In this document: piece by piece, positions 1 through 10,954 of the stretch
Position numbering within the stretch: position 1 is the stretch's first letter
How the letters are laid out: each line of letters starts with the position of its first letter
Origin: Spirogloea muscicola
Taxonomy: Eukaryota; Streptophyta; Zygnematophyceae; Spirogloeales; Spirogloeaceae
Length of the DNA stretch: 32,736 nucleotides
Reading direction: 5' to 3'
Assembly (NCBI GenBank): GCA_009602725.1
Contig: WELB01000066.1
Location: 106,418 to 139,153, forward strand
Program-made: the position numbers and the translations under genes
Notes under the pieces: generated by a model
What the model was told of the DNA's origin: nothing
Seen by the model: only the letters and a program-made list of their open reading frames with translations
Databases searched by the model: none

Positions 1-447
1 CCCCCCCCCCAAAACGCTGCAGAGAGTAGGAGAGCTGTTTCCAGGCCCTTCAAAAGCAACCAGAGCTTACCTGCATGCCGAGGAGGATGTGGAGGCTGCG
101 CTCAAGGTGCACATCTGACGTTCTTTTTGCATTGGGCCCCTTCATGCCCAGCCCATCGGCATTACTGCTCTGCTGTAATTTGCTGTGATGGGAAGTGTTT
201 ACCCCAAGTTAAGGACTCAGGGATGGTTGCTCAGGCTAGCTCTCGAAAGGAATTGAACAATCTTTCCAGGGCAGCGACTGATAAGTGGGCAATTGCGAGT
301 GGCAGCCACTTCTTGCATGCATCGTCAAGCTCATACGACCGATTGCCCTGCTCTGTACAGATGGCCGGCTGGAAGGTGACCAAGCGCGAGATGACCGCCA
401 CAAGCTTCTACTTCTCGAGGCTGATTGAAGCGGTGCCCGCCAATTAG
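1..447 (+). CDS. CHLM: Mg-protoporphyrin IX methyltransferase, 3' end (partial)
   Basis: This is the C-terminal end of the chloroplast enzyme that uses S-adenosylmethionine to methylate the C13 propionate of Mg-protoporphyrin IX, the step after Mg-chelatase in chlorophyll synthesis. Two exons are visible. Exon 23-106 follows a GCAG acceptor and encodes RVGELFPGPSKATRAYLHAE and then a short helix. The intron is 107-360 (GTGCAC donor, TACAG acceptor). The last exon, 361-447, encodes AGWKVTKREM...FYFSRLIEAVPAN and ends in TAG. GELFPGPSKATRAYLH and FYFSRLIEAV are typical of plant and algal ChlM C-termini. The phase is 0 at both joins. The SAM-binding N-terminal part lies outside the window. The gene is convergent with the minus-strand gene ending at 1050. 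The family is known from plants and cyanobacteria; the match here is by motif reading only. Confidence 0.9.
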   Translation, partial: PPPQNAAESRRAVSRPFKSNQSLPACRGGCGGCAQGAHLTFFLHWAPSCPAHRHYCSAVICCDGKCLPQVKDSGMVAQASSRKELNNLSRAATDKWAIASGSHFLHASSSSYDRLPCSVQMAGWKVTKREMTATSFYFSRLIEAVPAN

Positions 448-1000
448 TTCACGTGGAGCAGTATCAGTTGCTGCAATTTTTTGAAGAGCTGAAGTAATGA
501 AGAGACATGGCGAAAATTGCGGATTGCTTCCTTGTAGACAGCAGAATAAGATTGTGAATCTCTTTTTGCTACCTTCCTGCAAAGTTGGTGATACTCCAGC
601 CTTATGACTCATGGCTTGTTGCTAGACTTGAAACTTTACCAAAAGGCAGCTTGAGCTTCCCATTGATGCATGCGCAGGCATCGAAGGCGGCAGCACCGAT
701 GGCCCATGAGCAGTAGCTGTGTCCTCAATGACAAGTACGTCAGTCAAGAGCAGAGGGCCAGTAATGCATGCCAGGAAAGTCAAGATTAATTGTGTGGGGT
801 GTGTAGCATCCTTATTGAGGGTATAGTGGGAAACCTATAGTTGTAACAAAGTGTTATACACAGAAAGGCTTAAGAACGCAAGAGGGCCCTTGTGGAAAAC
901 TTCTGACCCAAAAGTCGATGCAGACTGCTGCTACAGTTCTCACAGACTCTTTACTAATTTGACGCAAAGTAATCATGAGAGCAGCTAGCCCTCATGCCAT
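448..1000 (+). other. CHLM 3' UTR and convergent intergenic region
   Basis: I see no gene here. The only candidate regulatory sites are a TGTAA motif on the plus strand for CHLM and a TTACA motif (minus-strand TGTAA) for the next gene. The short ORFs that cross this stretch have no splice or family support. Confidence 0.5.
842..846 (+). terminator. TGTAA poly(A) signal, probably for CHLM
   Basis: TGTAA is the usual green-algal polyadenylation signal. This copy lies about 395 nt after the CHLM stop codon; I saw no other plus-strand copy between 448 and this point. It is assigned by position and motif only. Confidence 0.45.
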
Positions 1001-1005
1001 TTACA
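1001..1005 (-). terminator. TGTAA poly(A) signal, probably for the 1050-5569 gene
   Basis: The plus strand reads TTACA, so the minus strand carries TGTAA about 45 nt past the stop codon of the coiled-coil gene. A UTR this short is possible but less usual, so the assignment is tentative. Confidence 0.35.
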
Positions 1006-1049
1006 AGAGCAAGACCCACCTTTTAAGAACATCGAGAAGCAATCACTCT

Positions 1050-4000
1050 TCAAGCCTTAGCAGGCCGATATTGCTTCCTAGCAGCACCACTCTTTCTCTT
1101 CACCACCTTGGGAGTCTTCCTGGCAAGCATAAACAGGCCCACAGCAATTTCTAAGGCCAGGCACGACATTGTAAGGCATCAACATGTGCGGCAAAGTGTA
1201 GCACCTCAATCTGCAGGGTCGAAACCGGCTCGTGAGCGGTAGTATACAAACTGACAACCTACATCCTGATCAACATGCACTATATTGAAGGCAATGTGCA
1301 GCTATAATGGTCACGAATACACAGGCGTTCCCTCCTTCAGGAGCCAAGCTCATATATAGGGCAGTGGAAACTGGTACATACGGTGAAGTAGGTGCCAGCA
1401 AGTAGAACACCGCTATGAGTGGTAGCGACATGATGCCTGATGTCTGCAGCAACAGAAACATTGGATCAGATCAGGTTGAAAACTGTTATCTCTTGTTTGA
1501 TCTGCAAACTGGTTGCGCCGCTTGAAGGCTATTGGGGTGGCTGGAAATACGAAGAAGAGAACGCCAAGGATGAGGAGACTAAAAAACCACTGCAGAAAGG
1601 TATGACATGCATACCACTGTTGGTTTTGAGTCTAGAGAGAGTCGACTGTGATGATTGAGTTTAGCAATTACTGACCAACAGCCAAACAAATTGGTCATTA
1701 CTGGCGACTGGCTTCATCAATTCAACTTTCTCCAGGCCTTGCTTAACCGTGTCTTGGAGCTGCATGAAGGGCGAGGGTGATGCAATCAGATAGGAGGATA
1801 GGAGGAAAAACTGCGCCTCCTCCACTCACATCAGTACAGCACTTCACATTAACATCAAAGACTCTGTTCTTCTGAGACTTCAGCTTCACTGATGCAGACC
1901 ACATGCACAATTGAAGCTGGCATCCTCGAGGAGAGTCATTGCTTGGACCTGCTGGTGATAAGTAGCACCAAGATTGAAAGCCTTCTGGTATGAGGATTTC
2001 ACTTGCTCCAAATACGGGCGTAGAGTCTTCTCCACATTGGCGGCGTAGGGCTCTAGCGCATCGAATACAGGCTTGAGCTTATCCTTGAGAACCTGAGAGC
2101 CCAGAGCAAAGGAACTGGGTTGGCGAGCTGCCAGGGATGCAAGCCAGGCAAGGAGCAGCTTGTCCAGACAATCCAACAGCATCAATGAGCCAGAAACTCC
2201 AGAGGGCTCAAAAGCTCACATATGGAAAGAATGCATTGCTTCGGTGCTGAGGCAGGCGTGCCACTGACCATCATGCTGGGTACCAAAGCCCCCTTTGCCT
2301 TGGCATAAAGCTCGCCTGCCTTAATCTTTGCTGCCTCCACACGCGGCTGAACCTCTGCTTGCCACCTTTCTTGGATGATTGGCGCAAATTTCTGTTGCCA
2401 AGAGCTTTGCCAGTTTTAGTGAGCTGCTGCCACTGTCTGACTCTGCAAGATATCTGACCTGCTTCTGGAGGTCACAACTATGATTCTTAAGTGTAATTAC
2501 CTTATATTGATTGTGCGCGTAAGCTGTAGCTGGCTCCAAACCCTTCATTGTCATCTGCATCAATGAAAATGTGCCAGCTCTTGGGACTGCAATTATACGG
2601 GCATATGAGGCAAAAGGTTATACTAATGAGCTGCATTAATGCTGAGGACATAATACCACCTTTTAACTGACAGTACTTGCAGGAACTCCAAGGCGGAGTT
2701 TTAGTCTACTGTCGGGGTTGATATTTGTGTATAAAGACCGTAGATTAAGACCCTGGTAGGGAGTAAACTCCTGTACCTCTTGCAATGAGGTTAGATGTGG
2801 AGCCGCCCATTCCTGCATGTGTACCACTCCTTTGCTAGTCTGCACAAGTCACCAATCTGTTCTTACTTTGCCAGCTCAAGTCAGATACAGAGCATGCCAG
2901 GCTTTTGAGAGTAAACAGGAGGTGACCAGCAATAACATCTCACAATGAGAACATCGTACAATCAGCTCGACTAATAGCTGCGCAAGATGTTGACAGATAG
3001 GATCACAAGATCACTGCCTATGCATAGCCTCAATTGCCAAAAGTCCATTATACAAACAAGGACATGAGAGGGCAGGTTCGTCACGTAAATACCATCTGAT
3101 GTACATTCTCAAGTGCCGGCTTGCCATGCTGGATCCAATGAGACCCAACTTTTGACTGCGTAACATAATCAAACGGTGGAATTTGAGCACTGTAAAATAT
3201 AAATGCACATATCATTGAGTTGAAGTGAGAAAGTACACAGATTATAATGCACCGAATAAGACACCAGTAACACGAGAAGCTTTCTTGGTTGATTCTGAGT
3301 TGGAGGTGTACAGTGCTTCCACATGTGAAAGTGCTGACCATCTCACTATTCCACGTCCACCACATTCAAGCAAGCAACCAACCTGAAGCAGGGATGACTT
3401 CTCCACCAACCAGAGAGGCATCCAGCTACCTTGGAGCTGCCAACATAATAGGAGAACAAAATCTTGTGACGACATAATCCAGCAGGGAGCCAAATCGTGT
3501 GCAATTTGTCTCTCCTATGTAATGTGCGACACACTGTCAGACTGGTGTTTGTTTTGCTTGACAATGCAATGGGCAGGCCCTATGAAGCACTCTACATACC
3601 TTCCCCAGCAAACGAGCCTTGCTTGCACTGTCCTCCTCTGCTTGTCGTATTGCTTCCTGCAGATGCAGACGAGCACCTAATCTCGACTCTTAGCTACACG
3701 CCCTCATGCAGCTGCATGGTCCATGGACATCGTCATGAGGCCATGGCTGCGGATACTGACCTGATCTGACAGAAACCTGACTCACATGTGTTTATATGGA
3801 ATTCTGCAAGATTTTACAGCATGTAGCTCGAGGTTGATTAGCTACCCTCCCAATAGCAGACAGCACTTGGCGCCAACCTGGGCAGTCTGCAGGGCTTGAT
3901 CTGCAGCCTCAACACGGCGAGCCAACTCCTCATTGTCCGCAGACAGCTGTAGGTCACAGAGATGGGCACGTACTCCATCATCACCCTAATCTAATAAGCA

Positions 4001-5569
4001 ATTTATTCAGTGGCATTGCTCATTTCTCAGGGCACGCTTAAGCATCAATACATTGTGTATTGTAATCTAGATAGATACTTATAAGATGGTCATCCAACAC
4101 CTTTGGCAACCCTGACTTGATGTGCTATCTCTCTACCTTATAGCCACTTACCGTGCTCTTGCCACAACGCCTCCTCTCTGGGGCCACATCAGAAACAGAT
4201 TGCAGCAGATTAAGCATCACCTACCTTGGCATTCAAGATGGAGAGCGCTGCTGCATCCTTGCTCTTCGCTTTCAATCCTTCCAGCTCTCCTTCATTGCTG
4301 GTCAGCTTCTCCTCCAGCACTTTCACCTAGATTTTGGAAGGCCAGAGCCTGAATACATGGTGAGATGCAAGGAACAGGCAGATGAGGCAGAGGGACTCTT
4401 AATTCAATCCCAATCTTACACGGACTGCGTCTCAGGCGGTTACGAGTGAAGAGGTCTTCAAACATATTGAGAAACAGCATAGTCCATTCTGAGCAATTTG
4501 AGCAAAAACTATACAGTATAGCCCCCACCAGAAAGCTCGCAGTTCCCGCAGCTTCAGGACCTCATGTTGTCTTCTGCCTTCAGCAATCCGCGAGTTGCTA
4601 TGACCGAGAAGAATTTGAGCGCATTTGGGGCTTATACTGACCTGGTCCTCGAGAGCAGCAGCTCTGTCAAGAGCTTCTTTGAGCTGCGAGTGAACTTCCT
4701 TGTCATTGTTGAGACTACCCGACTGCAGCCACACATTTGGGAAACTGACAACTCATGTCTTGTACACGATGAATAACACTTGCATGACCCTCAGCTATTC
4801 ACACATGAGATAAATATAAGGAATGATCTTACACTTGTACAGCATGGCCATCTGCTCTTACCAGCACTGGAAAGTATTTCTGAGCACTACACGTGTCACA
4901 TCTGAGGGCCGACGGTGAGGCTAACGCAGGGTGCAGAAATTTGGGCACTAAGAGCCTCTGAAGCCGGCAGCACACAGGTGGCTGCGGCCTGACCTTCAGG
5001 TGGGCATTCTCGGCGTGCAGGGAGCCCAGTCTGTGCTCCTTCTCCTTGACCTCGGCCTCTGCATGCACATGGATAAGGAGCAGCTGCCTGCAGTACAGTA
5101 ATCTAGCTGCTCCAACATGAAGGATAGACGATACAATCTCGTCTCGTAGCTCTCGGGCCCGACGGACTGCAGGTTCCACGCAAAGCATGGCAGGATAGCT
5201 AGCTTTGCAAAGTGATCCCAAGGACCATACAGTAGCAGTAGTCCGAGCTTCATGCTGCCTGATCCATGGCCGCCCGAGGTGAGCACCGCCAGGAGCCGAC
5301 GGCGAAGTCTGAACCAAGCTTTGGCCACCTCCGCCCCGTCGGAAGCCATGAGAGAGAGAGGGAGACTTGCTGGTGGAGCTCACCGAGCTCAGCAACCCTG
5401 TCCTTGAGGCGCTCGGCTGCGCCCTCGCTGTAGGCCAGCTTATTCACCAGCTTCTCGACGCGCTCCAGCGCCAGCCGCGCCTGCTCCTCGGCGTCGAACG
5501 CCGCCGGCGGCGCGCGCGCCGCCGCGTCCTGCGCCACCGCCAGCGGCGCCNCGCCGCGGCGGCCGCCAT
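1050..5569 (-). CDS. Coiled-coil, C-terminally membrane-anchored protein (plant 'DNA repair ATPase-related' family)
   Basis: Proposed exons on the minus strand: 5384-5569, 4994-5058, 4642-4722, 4225-4326, 3878-3946, 3600-3656, 3383-3436, 3093-3189, 2777-2839, 2269-2391, 1949-2092, 1676-1759, 1382-1443 and 1050-1119. All phases agree except the 3383/3093 junction, where a short exon is missing or a splice site is misplaced. The product is about 420 aa, near the plant length. Exons 1-6 encode a charged coiled coil. Then come a WMPLWL segment, HWIQHGKPALENV, EWAAPHL and ATYHQQ, which are hallmarks of the AT2G24420/AT4G31340 proteins. Near the end lies one membrane span (SLPLIAVFYLL), followed by a basic tail (KVVKRKSGAARKQYRPAKA). 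The biochemical role is unknown; the 'DNA repair ATPase' label comes from loose coiled-coil similarity, and no ATPase motif is visible. The N at 5551 lies inside exon 1 and breaks the frame from the ATG at 5567-5569. Confidence 0.85.
5551..5551. other. Single N (assembly gap) inside a coding exon
   Basis: One N sits in very GC-rich sequence between the likely ATG (5567-5569, minus) and the open frame of exon 1. The two sides are out of frame with each other. The N therefore probably stands for a gap of unknown length and not one unread base. Confidence 0.7.
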
Positions 5570-6250
5570 GGCTGGGCTGTGGCGATCTGACAACAACCTC
5601 CTCGGCTCGGGGAGCTTTAAGACCCCTGCCTGTGTTCCCAGCACCGGCATCTCTAGCCGCCGCGATCGCAGACTGCTTGGTTCCGATGCCGCGCTCCCGG
5701 CATGCGAGCGCGCATTCTGGCCCCCTTTGTTCATTCCCTAATGGAATTGGCCAACTACAACTGTCGCCCCTCTTATGGAAGAGTTGATTCTTTCGGACCT
5801 TGTCCTCTCTGCGTCATGCTCTTCTTTTTTCTTCTATTTTCAAAATAAAAACAAAGATACTCTCTTCCTCTATGGGCGAGCACTTTCTTTTAAAGCAAGA
5901 TACGAGGCTAGCCCAGAATGAGTGAACGAAGCCAAGGGTCGAGAATGCGCTAAAATCACACAGCTATGCAATTGGCCACGTCGAATGGGAGCTAAACCAG
6001 GAAGGGGGGTTTCGATACCCAGCGCATGCTCTCGTAACATCCTTCTGATAGTAGCACCAACTTAATGTTCAGACATGCACTTCCCTCTGTCTCTTGGGGA
6101 CATCATTGAATCTTCATTCATTTCAACGGGAGGAAGTCATAACACACGGCATGTTTTTGTTTTGCTTTCTGCATCTTTTGATAGCGTATCAGATGGCACG
6201 TCATAAGCCAGAATATGTGGCTTCATGTCTCTGCTGGTTTGATTGCCCGC
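5570..6250. other. Intergenic region; no gene seen
   Basis: This lies between the 5' end of the coiled-coil gene and the 3' end of the P450 gene, both on the minus strand. It should hold the promoter of the first and the 3' UTR of the second. I found no TATA-like box or TTACA poly(A) signal I could defend. Small ORFs in it lack family support. Confidence 0.4.
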
Positions 6251-9200
6251 TCATCTTGGGAGGACCTTTACTAGCAACCCGTGCTTCATGAAAAGAGTGA
6301 GGCCAATCTTGTATGCGACCACGTGACCTGGTGTTAGTACTAGCCTAAAGTTGCGAATGACTGCTGCCGAAATAGATTTCATCTGCAATAGGTTGCAACA
6401 AGTGGATCAGCTATGCGACGCTGGGGGGTCGCAAAGAGTATCAAAGTAGGCTGCATACTGCATCACACAGCTTACCTACAGCTGTCAGTCATATGATAGA
6501 CACAAGCACATGTACTTACAAGCTACTGACCTGCAGGTAAGCCATGTCTTTCCCGAGGCACAAGCGCGGGCCGGCATTGAAGGCCGGGTACTTGAAGGTT
6601 GACTCGGTCTGGAACTCGCCCTTCTTGAGCCATCGCTCAGGACGAAACTCGCAGCAGTCCTGGCCCCAGATGGCGGGCATGCGCCCCATGCTGTAGATCA
6701 TATATGTGACTCTCCAGCCTTTTGTGACCACAGTGCCGTCAGGCAATATGTCGTCCTTCATGGCATACCTGCATGAAGGCATGAGACAAGTGATGACTCA
6801 TAGGACCAGCCTGATTGTCGCAGCTCACAAAGCAGTGAAATGTGACATAGTGCGTTTGTAAGAGGCGCCTGGATTCCTCACTTAGAGTCAGCTGGAACTG
6901 AAGGATAAAGTCGTAAGGCTTCTGAGATTGCTGCATGTAGATAATTCATGAACTTCAATTCCTCGAACGAGAATGTCTCATCCTCCAAAGTCCCGAAGTC
7001 AAATTCTCGTAAAGATTGAGGGGCAATTTCAGCATCGCCAGCACTTACTGCGCTTGTCCGGGTGCTCTGTCGGCGTCTTGCCTGCAGTCAGTACATGTAG
7101 CGTCAGCTTGCTGTCCACGTCACTGAATAATGAGGCTGCAGTGCAGTTTGTACTAGCAGTGGAACCAAAATGCAACGTAGATCTGCAGTAGATCTCTCTA
7201 CATTAGGACGCAGAATCAAGTTTCAATCTCCAAGTCCAAACCTCTAGTATAGAGCTGATCTCCTCGAAAATCTTCTGCTCGACTTCCGGATGCTTTGTCA
7301 GAAGCCAAAAGAACCAACTCAGGGCTACAGAAGATGTGTCGCGGCCAGCAAGGATGAAATTAGTCGTTACATCCCGGAGGAATGTGTCAGTGTAAAGTTT
7401 TCCACCATCCTCTTGCTCAAGAAGTAGGAAACGCGAGAGAATGTCCGAGTGCTTAGGCACTGGCTGTTCTGTTTGGCGTTTGCCTGTGCTGCTGCAATCC
7501 TGCAACTGGTACAGTCTTGGTCAGCAAGGTCTCATTCACACAAGTAGACCATGCAAAGAGCCACTATCTTAAGACAAAGGCGTGGGCACCTTAAGCCGCC
7601 TAATCAAGAATACCTTTGGGCCTCGAGGGGTGGGGCCCTTGAGTTCCTCTCGCCGTTGGCGGATTACTTTCGTGGCAAACGCATCGATGACCTTGAGCGC
7701 CTCCTTGAGATCTCTCTCTGATCCGAGCTGGAAGAAGCGCCTGATATTCCATATGTATTGAGGCACTACTTGGCGCTTCACAGTAGCCTGCCCAGAAAAT
7801 CTTCGATATGTTGGCCTCAAACATCGCCTACTGAGTAGGACACTGGAGTAGGACACGGAGTAGGACACGAGATAGAGCAGGTGGGGAGTGTCTTACTGAG
7901 GTTGCTGTATCATACGCCTTGGCAAAGGGAACTTCTGGAAGGTCAGGTGCCAAGCAGCCCACGTCTACCCCAAATCCAATCTGGCAGATGCTGTCAAAAG
8001 TGAAGCGGAGAAGGACATCCTGCAGGTCTAATGGCATTTGTTGCCTCAAGGCATGCTTAAGGGTCGGTAGCAGCCTCCCGTACACGTTCTGCAAGCATTA
8101 TTAGGAGACAGGTCAGCTGCCAACAAAAGGTGCGAGGTCAATGAGCCTTAGGACTGATTGAAGATGCTTAACCAATGCCAGCTTGGAACAAGCTGCAAGC
8201 TCAAGCCTTAGCAGCAGCATACCTTCCTGATTGAGGACACCATGAGCTCCCTCAGAGACCTCGCTGAAAATTCTAGGCTGGCTGTCTTCCGCTGCCTCCT
8301 CCAGATCTCGTTGTCACTATTGAAGATGCCATGTCCCAGAAGGTCCCTGAAGCTTTCCTGGAATTATTATACAGATAAATTAGCACGAATCTTACAGCAG
8401 TTTCGAGCCCCAGAAGAACCATAAGAGTTGCTCAACATGCCCGGCAGTCAGGACATGCACGCTTGGTTTAGTAGTCGTATCAAAATTTCGTGTGAAGCTT
8501 GGACGGACCTGGAATTCAGGGCCTTTTGGGTAGTCTTCAAACCTTGTCTTCAAAATGTGCTCCAAGTTAGCTGGGTTAGCTGTTATAATCTCGTTCAGCC
8601 CTACAGCCATAGACCTGCCCTCCACAGTGGGTCCATCTTTCACGTCTCTGCTAGTATAGATCTAAAGGCATGTGAAACTAGCAGTCTTCTTACGTATTCA
8701 TGTCTTATTTGCAGCACTTCTTAGCAAGAGTAGCGCGCTCAAATACTTAACCGGATATCCTCTGGCCAAGACAGTGATTTCGCCTTTTGAGCTAGCTAGT
8801 CGTCCAAGAAAGCACGCACCTGAAAGTCATTGTTGGCGCCTTCAGTAGCATCTCTGTGCTCCAGTCGTAGAGTCGGTCTACATTGTATAAAATGCCAGGC
8901 AGGCTTCCAAGGACCGGCCAGAGTCTTGGCCCAGGCTTGTTGTCGCCAAATCGTATACAGTGGCGCCAGCATACGAAAGCCAGCACAGCTGCACATTGCA
9001 CGAGAAAGGGCTCACTCAATCATCATGTGATTGGGATTTTCTGCTGGAGAGCTTCCTGTCGGCTTGGTGTTCAAGTCCTGTTAAGCCTTCTACACCGCAC
9101 GTTCATGTCTGATATTTCTTCACTCGGCACTGTATATTTGTCCTTATGATCCTTCAGTAAGCTGCCAATGCGGCAACTGGCCACTTTTTGGACTGTATTG

Positions 9201-9347
9201 GTGCCGGGTTCCAGTATCAGATTAAGTACCTGTGACAAGCAGAGCGGTGCTGTTCAAGTTACCACCTGGGAGGCTGACAGCGGCGGCCTTCAACACAATG
9301 GGAGGCGCTGCGATTGTGGCCTCCGTTGCATTCAGTATCGCAGCCAT
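6251..9347 (-). CDS. Cytochrome P450, CYP86 clan (fatty-acid omega-hydroxylase-like), complete
   Basis: Exons on the minus strand: 9266-9347, 8820-8988, 8509-8647, 8223-8357, 7897-8088, 7614-7787, 7242-7499, 6882-7081, 6531-6768 and 6251-6382. They sum to 1719 nt (572 aa plus TGA) with every splice phase matching. Landmarks in order: an N-terminal hydrophobic anchor ([11 protein letters not shown]), a proline hinge ([11 protein letters not shown]), [25 protein letters not shown], the I-helix oxygen motif AGRDTSS, the K-helix ExxR (EALRLYP), the PERW motif (EFRPERWL), and the heme loop [11 protein letters not shown] with its cysteine ligand. HILKTRF..YPKGP, DLLG.GIFN and MGRM..IWG are typical of CYP86/CYP94/CYP704 enzymes, which hydroxylate the omega carbon of fatty acids at the ER. 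The substrate here is inferred. The start was chosen because the longest frame of exon 2 has no upstream ATG, while 9345-9347 gives an ATG exon with a matching phase. Confidence 0.93.
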
Positions 9348-10219
9348 CTGCTGCAGAATTCACCTAGATCGGAGTCACGAGGAGTTGCTCAAGCTCAGGC
9401 CTTCCTGCAAACTTGTAGAAGTGCGAAGGCGTCAGAGGGCGCAGCGTGCAAGCTGCAGGATGCAGCGGTGGCATGCGCACACATACATAAAGGCTAGCCT
9501 GCAGAAGTAGGCTGAGCAAAGCGGCTGTACGGAGGTCTGCTGGTGTAATCAAACGCGCAGCAGCAACACCATCCTGAGCTTGCCCTCCTTAGCGGCGTGC
9601 TGGGAGAGATGCGACAATCGCCTCTGCTTGGAGCTCAGAGGCGTCCTCTTGCGGCAAGAAGCAGCGCAAGCTGGCTGCCAAGGCAGGTCTTTGCCACAAG
9701 AGCACAGCCACGGGTTTAGCAAGTGTGCGCGGTAGATGGAAGAAGTAGACAAAGGGAAAGGGGGAGGAATGGTGAAGACGGAGAGTAAGGGACCAACGCT
9801 CACGGCTCGCAGAGAGCGAGAGAGGATGGTTTGACGCAGAGGGGAGGGGGAATGGAGAAAGGGGGAGACAGAGAGATCCAGCGTGCTGTGCAAAAGCTTC
9901 GCAAGGAAGGGTGAATGGCAACACAAATGCCAGCCTGATACTTACTATTACACTGTTTACAGTCCCTGACAATAGTCGTCACAACTTCGTGACGACTCTT
10001 GTAAGTTGTGACGACTCTTGTCAAGACTTGTAATAGCCGGAGGGAGGTGTCCATGAGGTGTAGCAAGTAAAGCAGATGGTAATCATATTCTTTAGTCACA
10101 GGAACTTCGAAGTGTTGGGCTTATTAGATGTCAAGTCAACAGACCTCAGGCCTGTATTCATTTCTACGTCTTATTTTGTAAGGAGCAATGACGCCAATAT
10201 GGGCGCCTCACGCAAGTAC
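9348..10219. other. Upstream region of the P450 gene; no gene seen
   Basis: This stretch probably holds the P450 promoter. It contains a purine-rich tract on the plus strand (about 9736-9880, rich in GGGGA and GAGAG) and a cluster of TGACG motifs at 9974-10023. ORFs of 100-127 codons on the minus strand fall within the low-complexity tract and look like chance ORFs. Confidence 0.45.
9974..10023. promoter_or_regulatory. Nested inverted and direct repeats of a TGACG-type motif
   Basis: AGTCGTCACAACTT (9974-9987) and its exact reverse complement AAGTTGTGACGACT (10003-10016) form a 14-bp inverted repeat. GTGACGACTCTTGT occurs twice as a direct repeat (9989-10002 and 10008-10021), and GTCGTCAC/GTGACGAC make a shorter palindrome inside. 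TGACG is the core bound by plant TGA/bZIP factors. The cluster lies about 630 nt upstream of the P450 ATG. A regulatory role is inferred; a transcribed hairpin is the alternative. Confidence 0.45.
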
Positions 10220-10220
10220 N

Positions 10221-10249
<29 letters not shown>
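10220..10249. repeat. Assembly N followed by a (GA)n microsatellite
   Basis: A single N is followed by about 14 GA units. The N probably marks an unresolved repeat length. GC-rich sequence begins directly after it. Confidence 0.8.
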
Positions 10250-10254
<5 letters not shown>

Positions 10255-10339
10255 CAGACGCGCGGGCTGGCGGGCGCCCCGAGGCGCAGCGCCCCGCCGG
10301 TCACGCGTGGATGGGCGGTCTCGGCAAGCCGCTCGGCCA

Positions 10340-10480
10340 ACCCCGAGCGGCCGACCGGCGCCTCCCCGGTTCTACGGGCATCAGTCAGCGACCTCCATCT
10401 GCTGATACGTAATTACTGAGCGGGTCACCTTAGCAGCAGATGGTGTACATTGTCAATGCGCTTGCCTTTGTAGTTGGCCA
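10340..10480 (+). mobile_element. 3' end fragment of the non-LTR retrotransposon family (copy I)
   Basis: The frame ending at TGA 10417-10419 encodes SDLHLLIRNY, matching the family C-terminus SDLHLLTRGY seen at 14299. After the stop comes the tail GAGCGGGTCAC ... CTTGCCTTTGTAGTTGGCC, shared with the tails near 11690 and 20060. Only the last codons and tail remain; how much of the GC-rich sequence after the N belongs to the element is uncertain. Confidence 0.6.
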
Positions 10481-10493
10481 CTCAGGCCCCCCT

Positions 10494-10954
10494 TCACTCA
10501 ATACACACTCCAATTTCCTGTTGCACCTGGCTGGGCTTTTGCAACTGCTGCTCAATATCAGCAGCCGCACCTCTCCTTCTGCGCAGCGGGCTTTCTTCCC
10601 TCAGCTCATCTAAATCCCCACGGGGCTGACACGGGAGCTCTAAGAGCCTGTACACCTGTATGCATCTGGTTGGCATTTCACAGCCGATTCTTTCATATCA
10701 GCAGCCGCTTTCTTTAAAAAAAGAGCGCCTCTCTGCTTAGCCTGTGGCTCTGCTAATGTAGTCATGAATTCCCTCAGTATGCACCTGGCTACCATTTTCA
10801 GCCGCTCTTCTAGTTCCAGCAGCTGCACCTGTCTCCACCCAAGAGGCTGCGCCTGCCTCCCGGTGTGATTCAGAGCCCGCTCCCGCTCCTCGGAAGCCAG
10901 CTGCCTACAAGTGGGGACCGGCCGGAGCTTGTGTGTAGACGAGGAAGTGCGCAC
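10494..10954 (-). pseudogene. Unrecognised charged coiled-coil-like ORF pair
   Basis: Two overlapping minus-strand ORFs (10640-10954 and 10494-10676) together read as one charged, helix-prone protein with a frame change near 10660. The nucleotide sequence has degenerate internal repeats: TATCAGCAGCCGC occurs at about 10557 and 10697. I recognise no family. It could be a decayed repeat-coding segment or a chance ORF in CAG-rich sequence. Confidence 0.22.

Noticed and set aside
62-117. A minus-strand first exon (ATG at 115-117 followed by CAG/GTAAG)
   Set aside because: The plus strand here encodes the highly characteristic ChlM C-terminus with matching splice phase.
5444-5734. A 96-codon minus-strand ORF over the start of the coiled-coil gene
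   Set aside because: It crosses the N and becomes an arginine-rich out-of-frame reading of GC-rich coding sequence.
6739-6936. A minus-strand ORF that appears to leave the P450 without its ExxR motif
   Set aside because: The neighbouring frame gives the expected [19 protein letters not shown] across 6882-7081 with correct splice phases.
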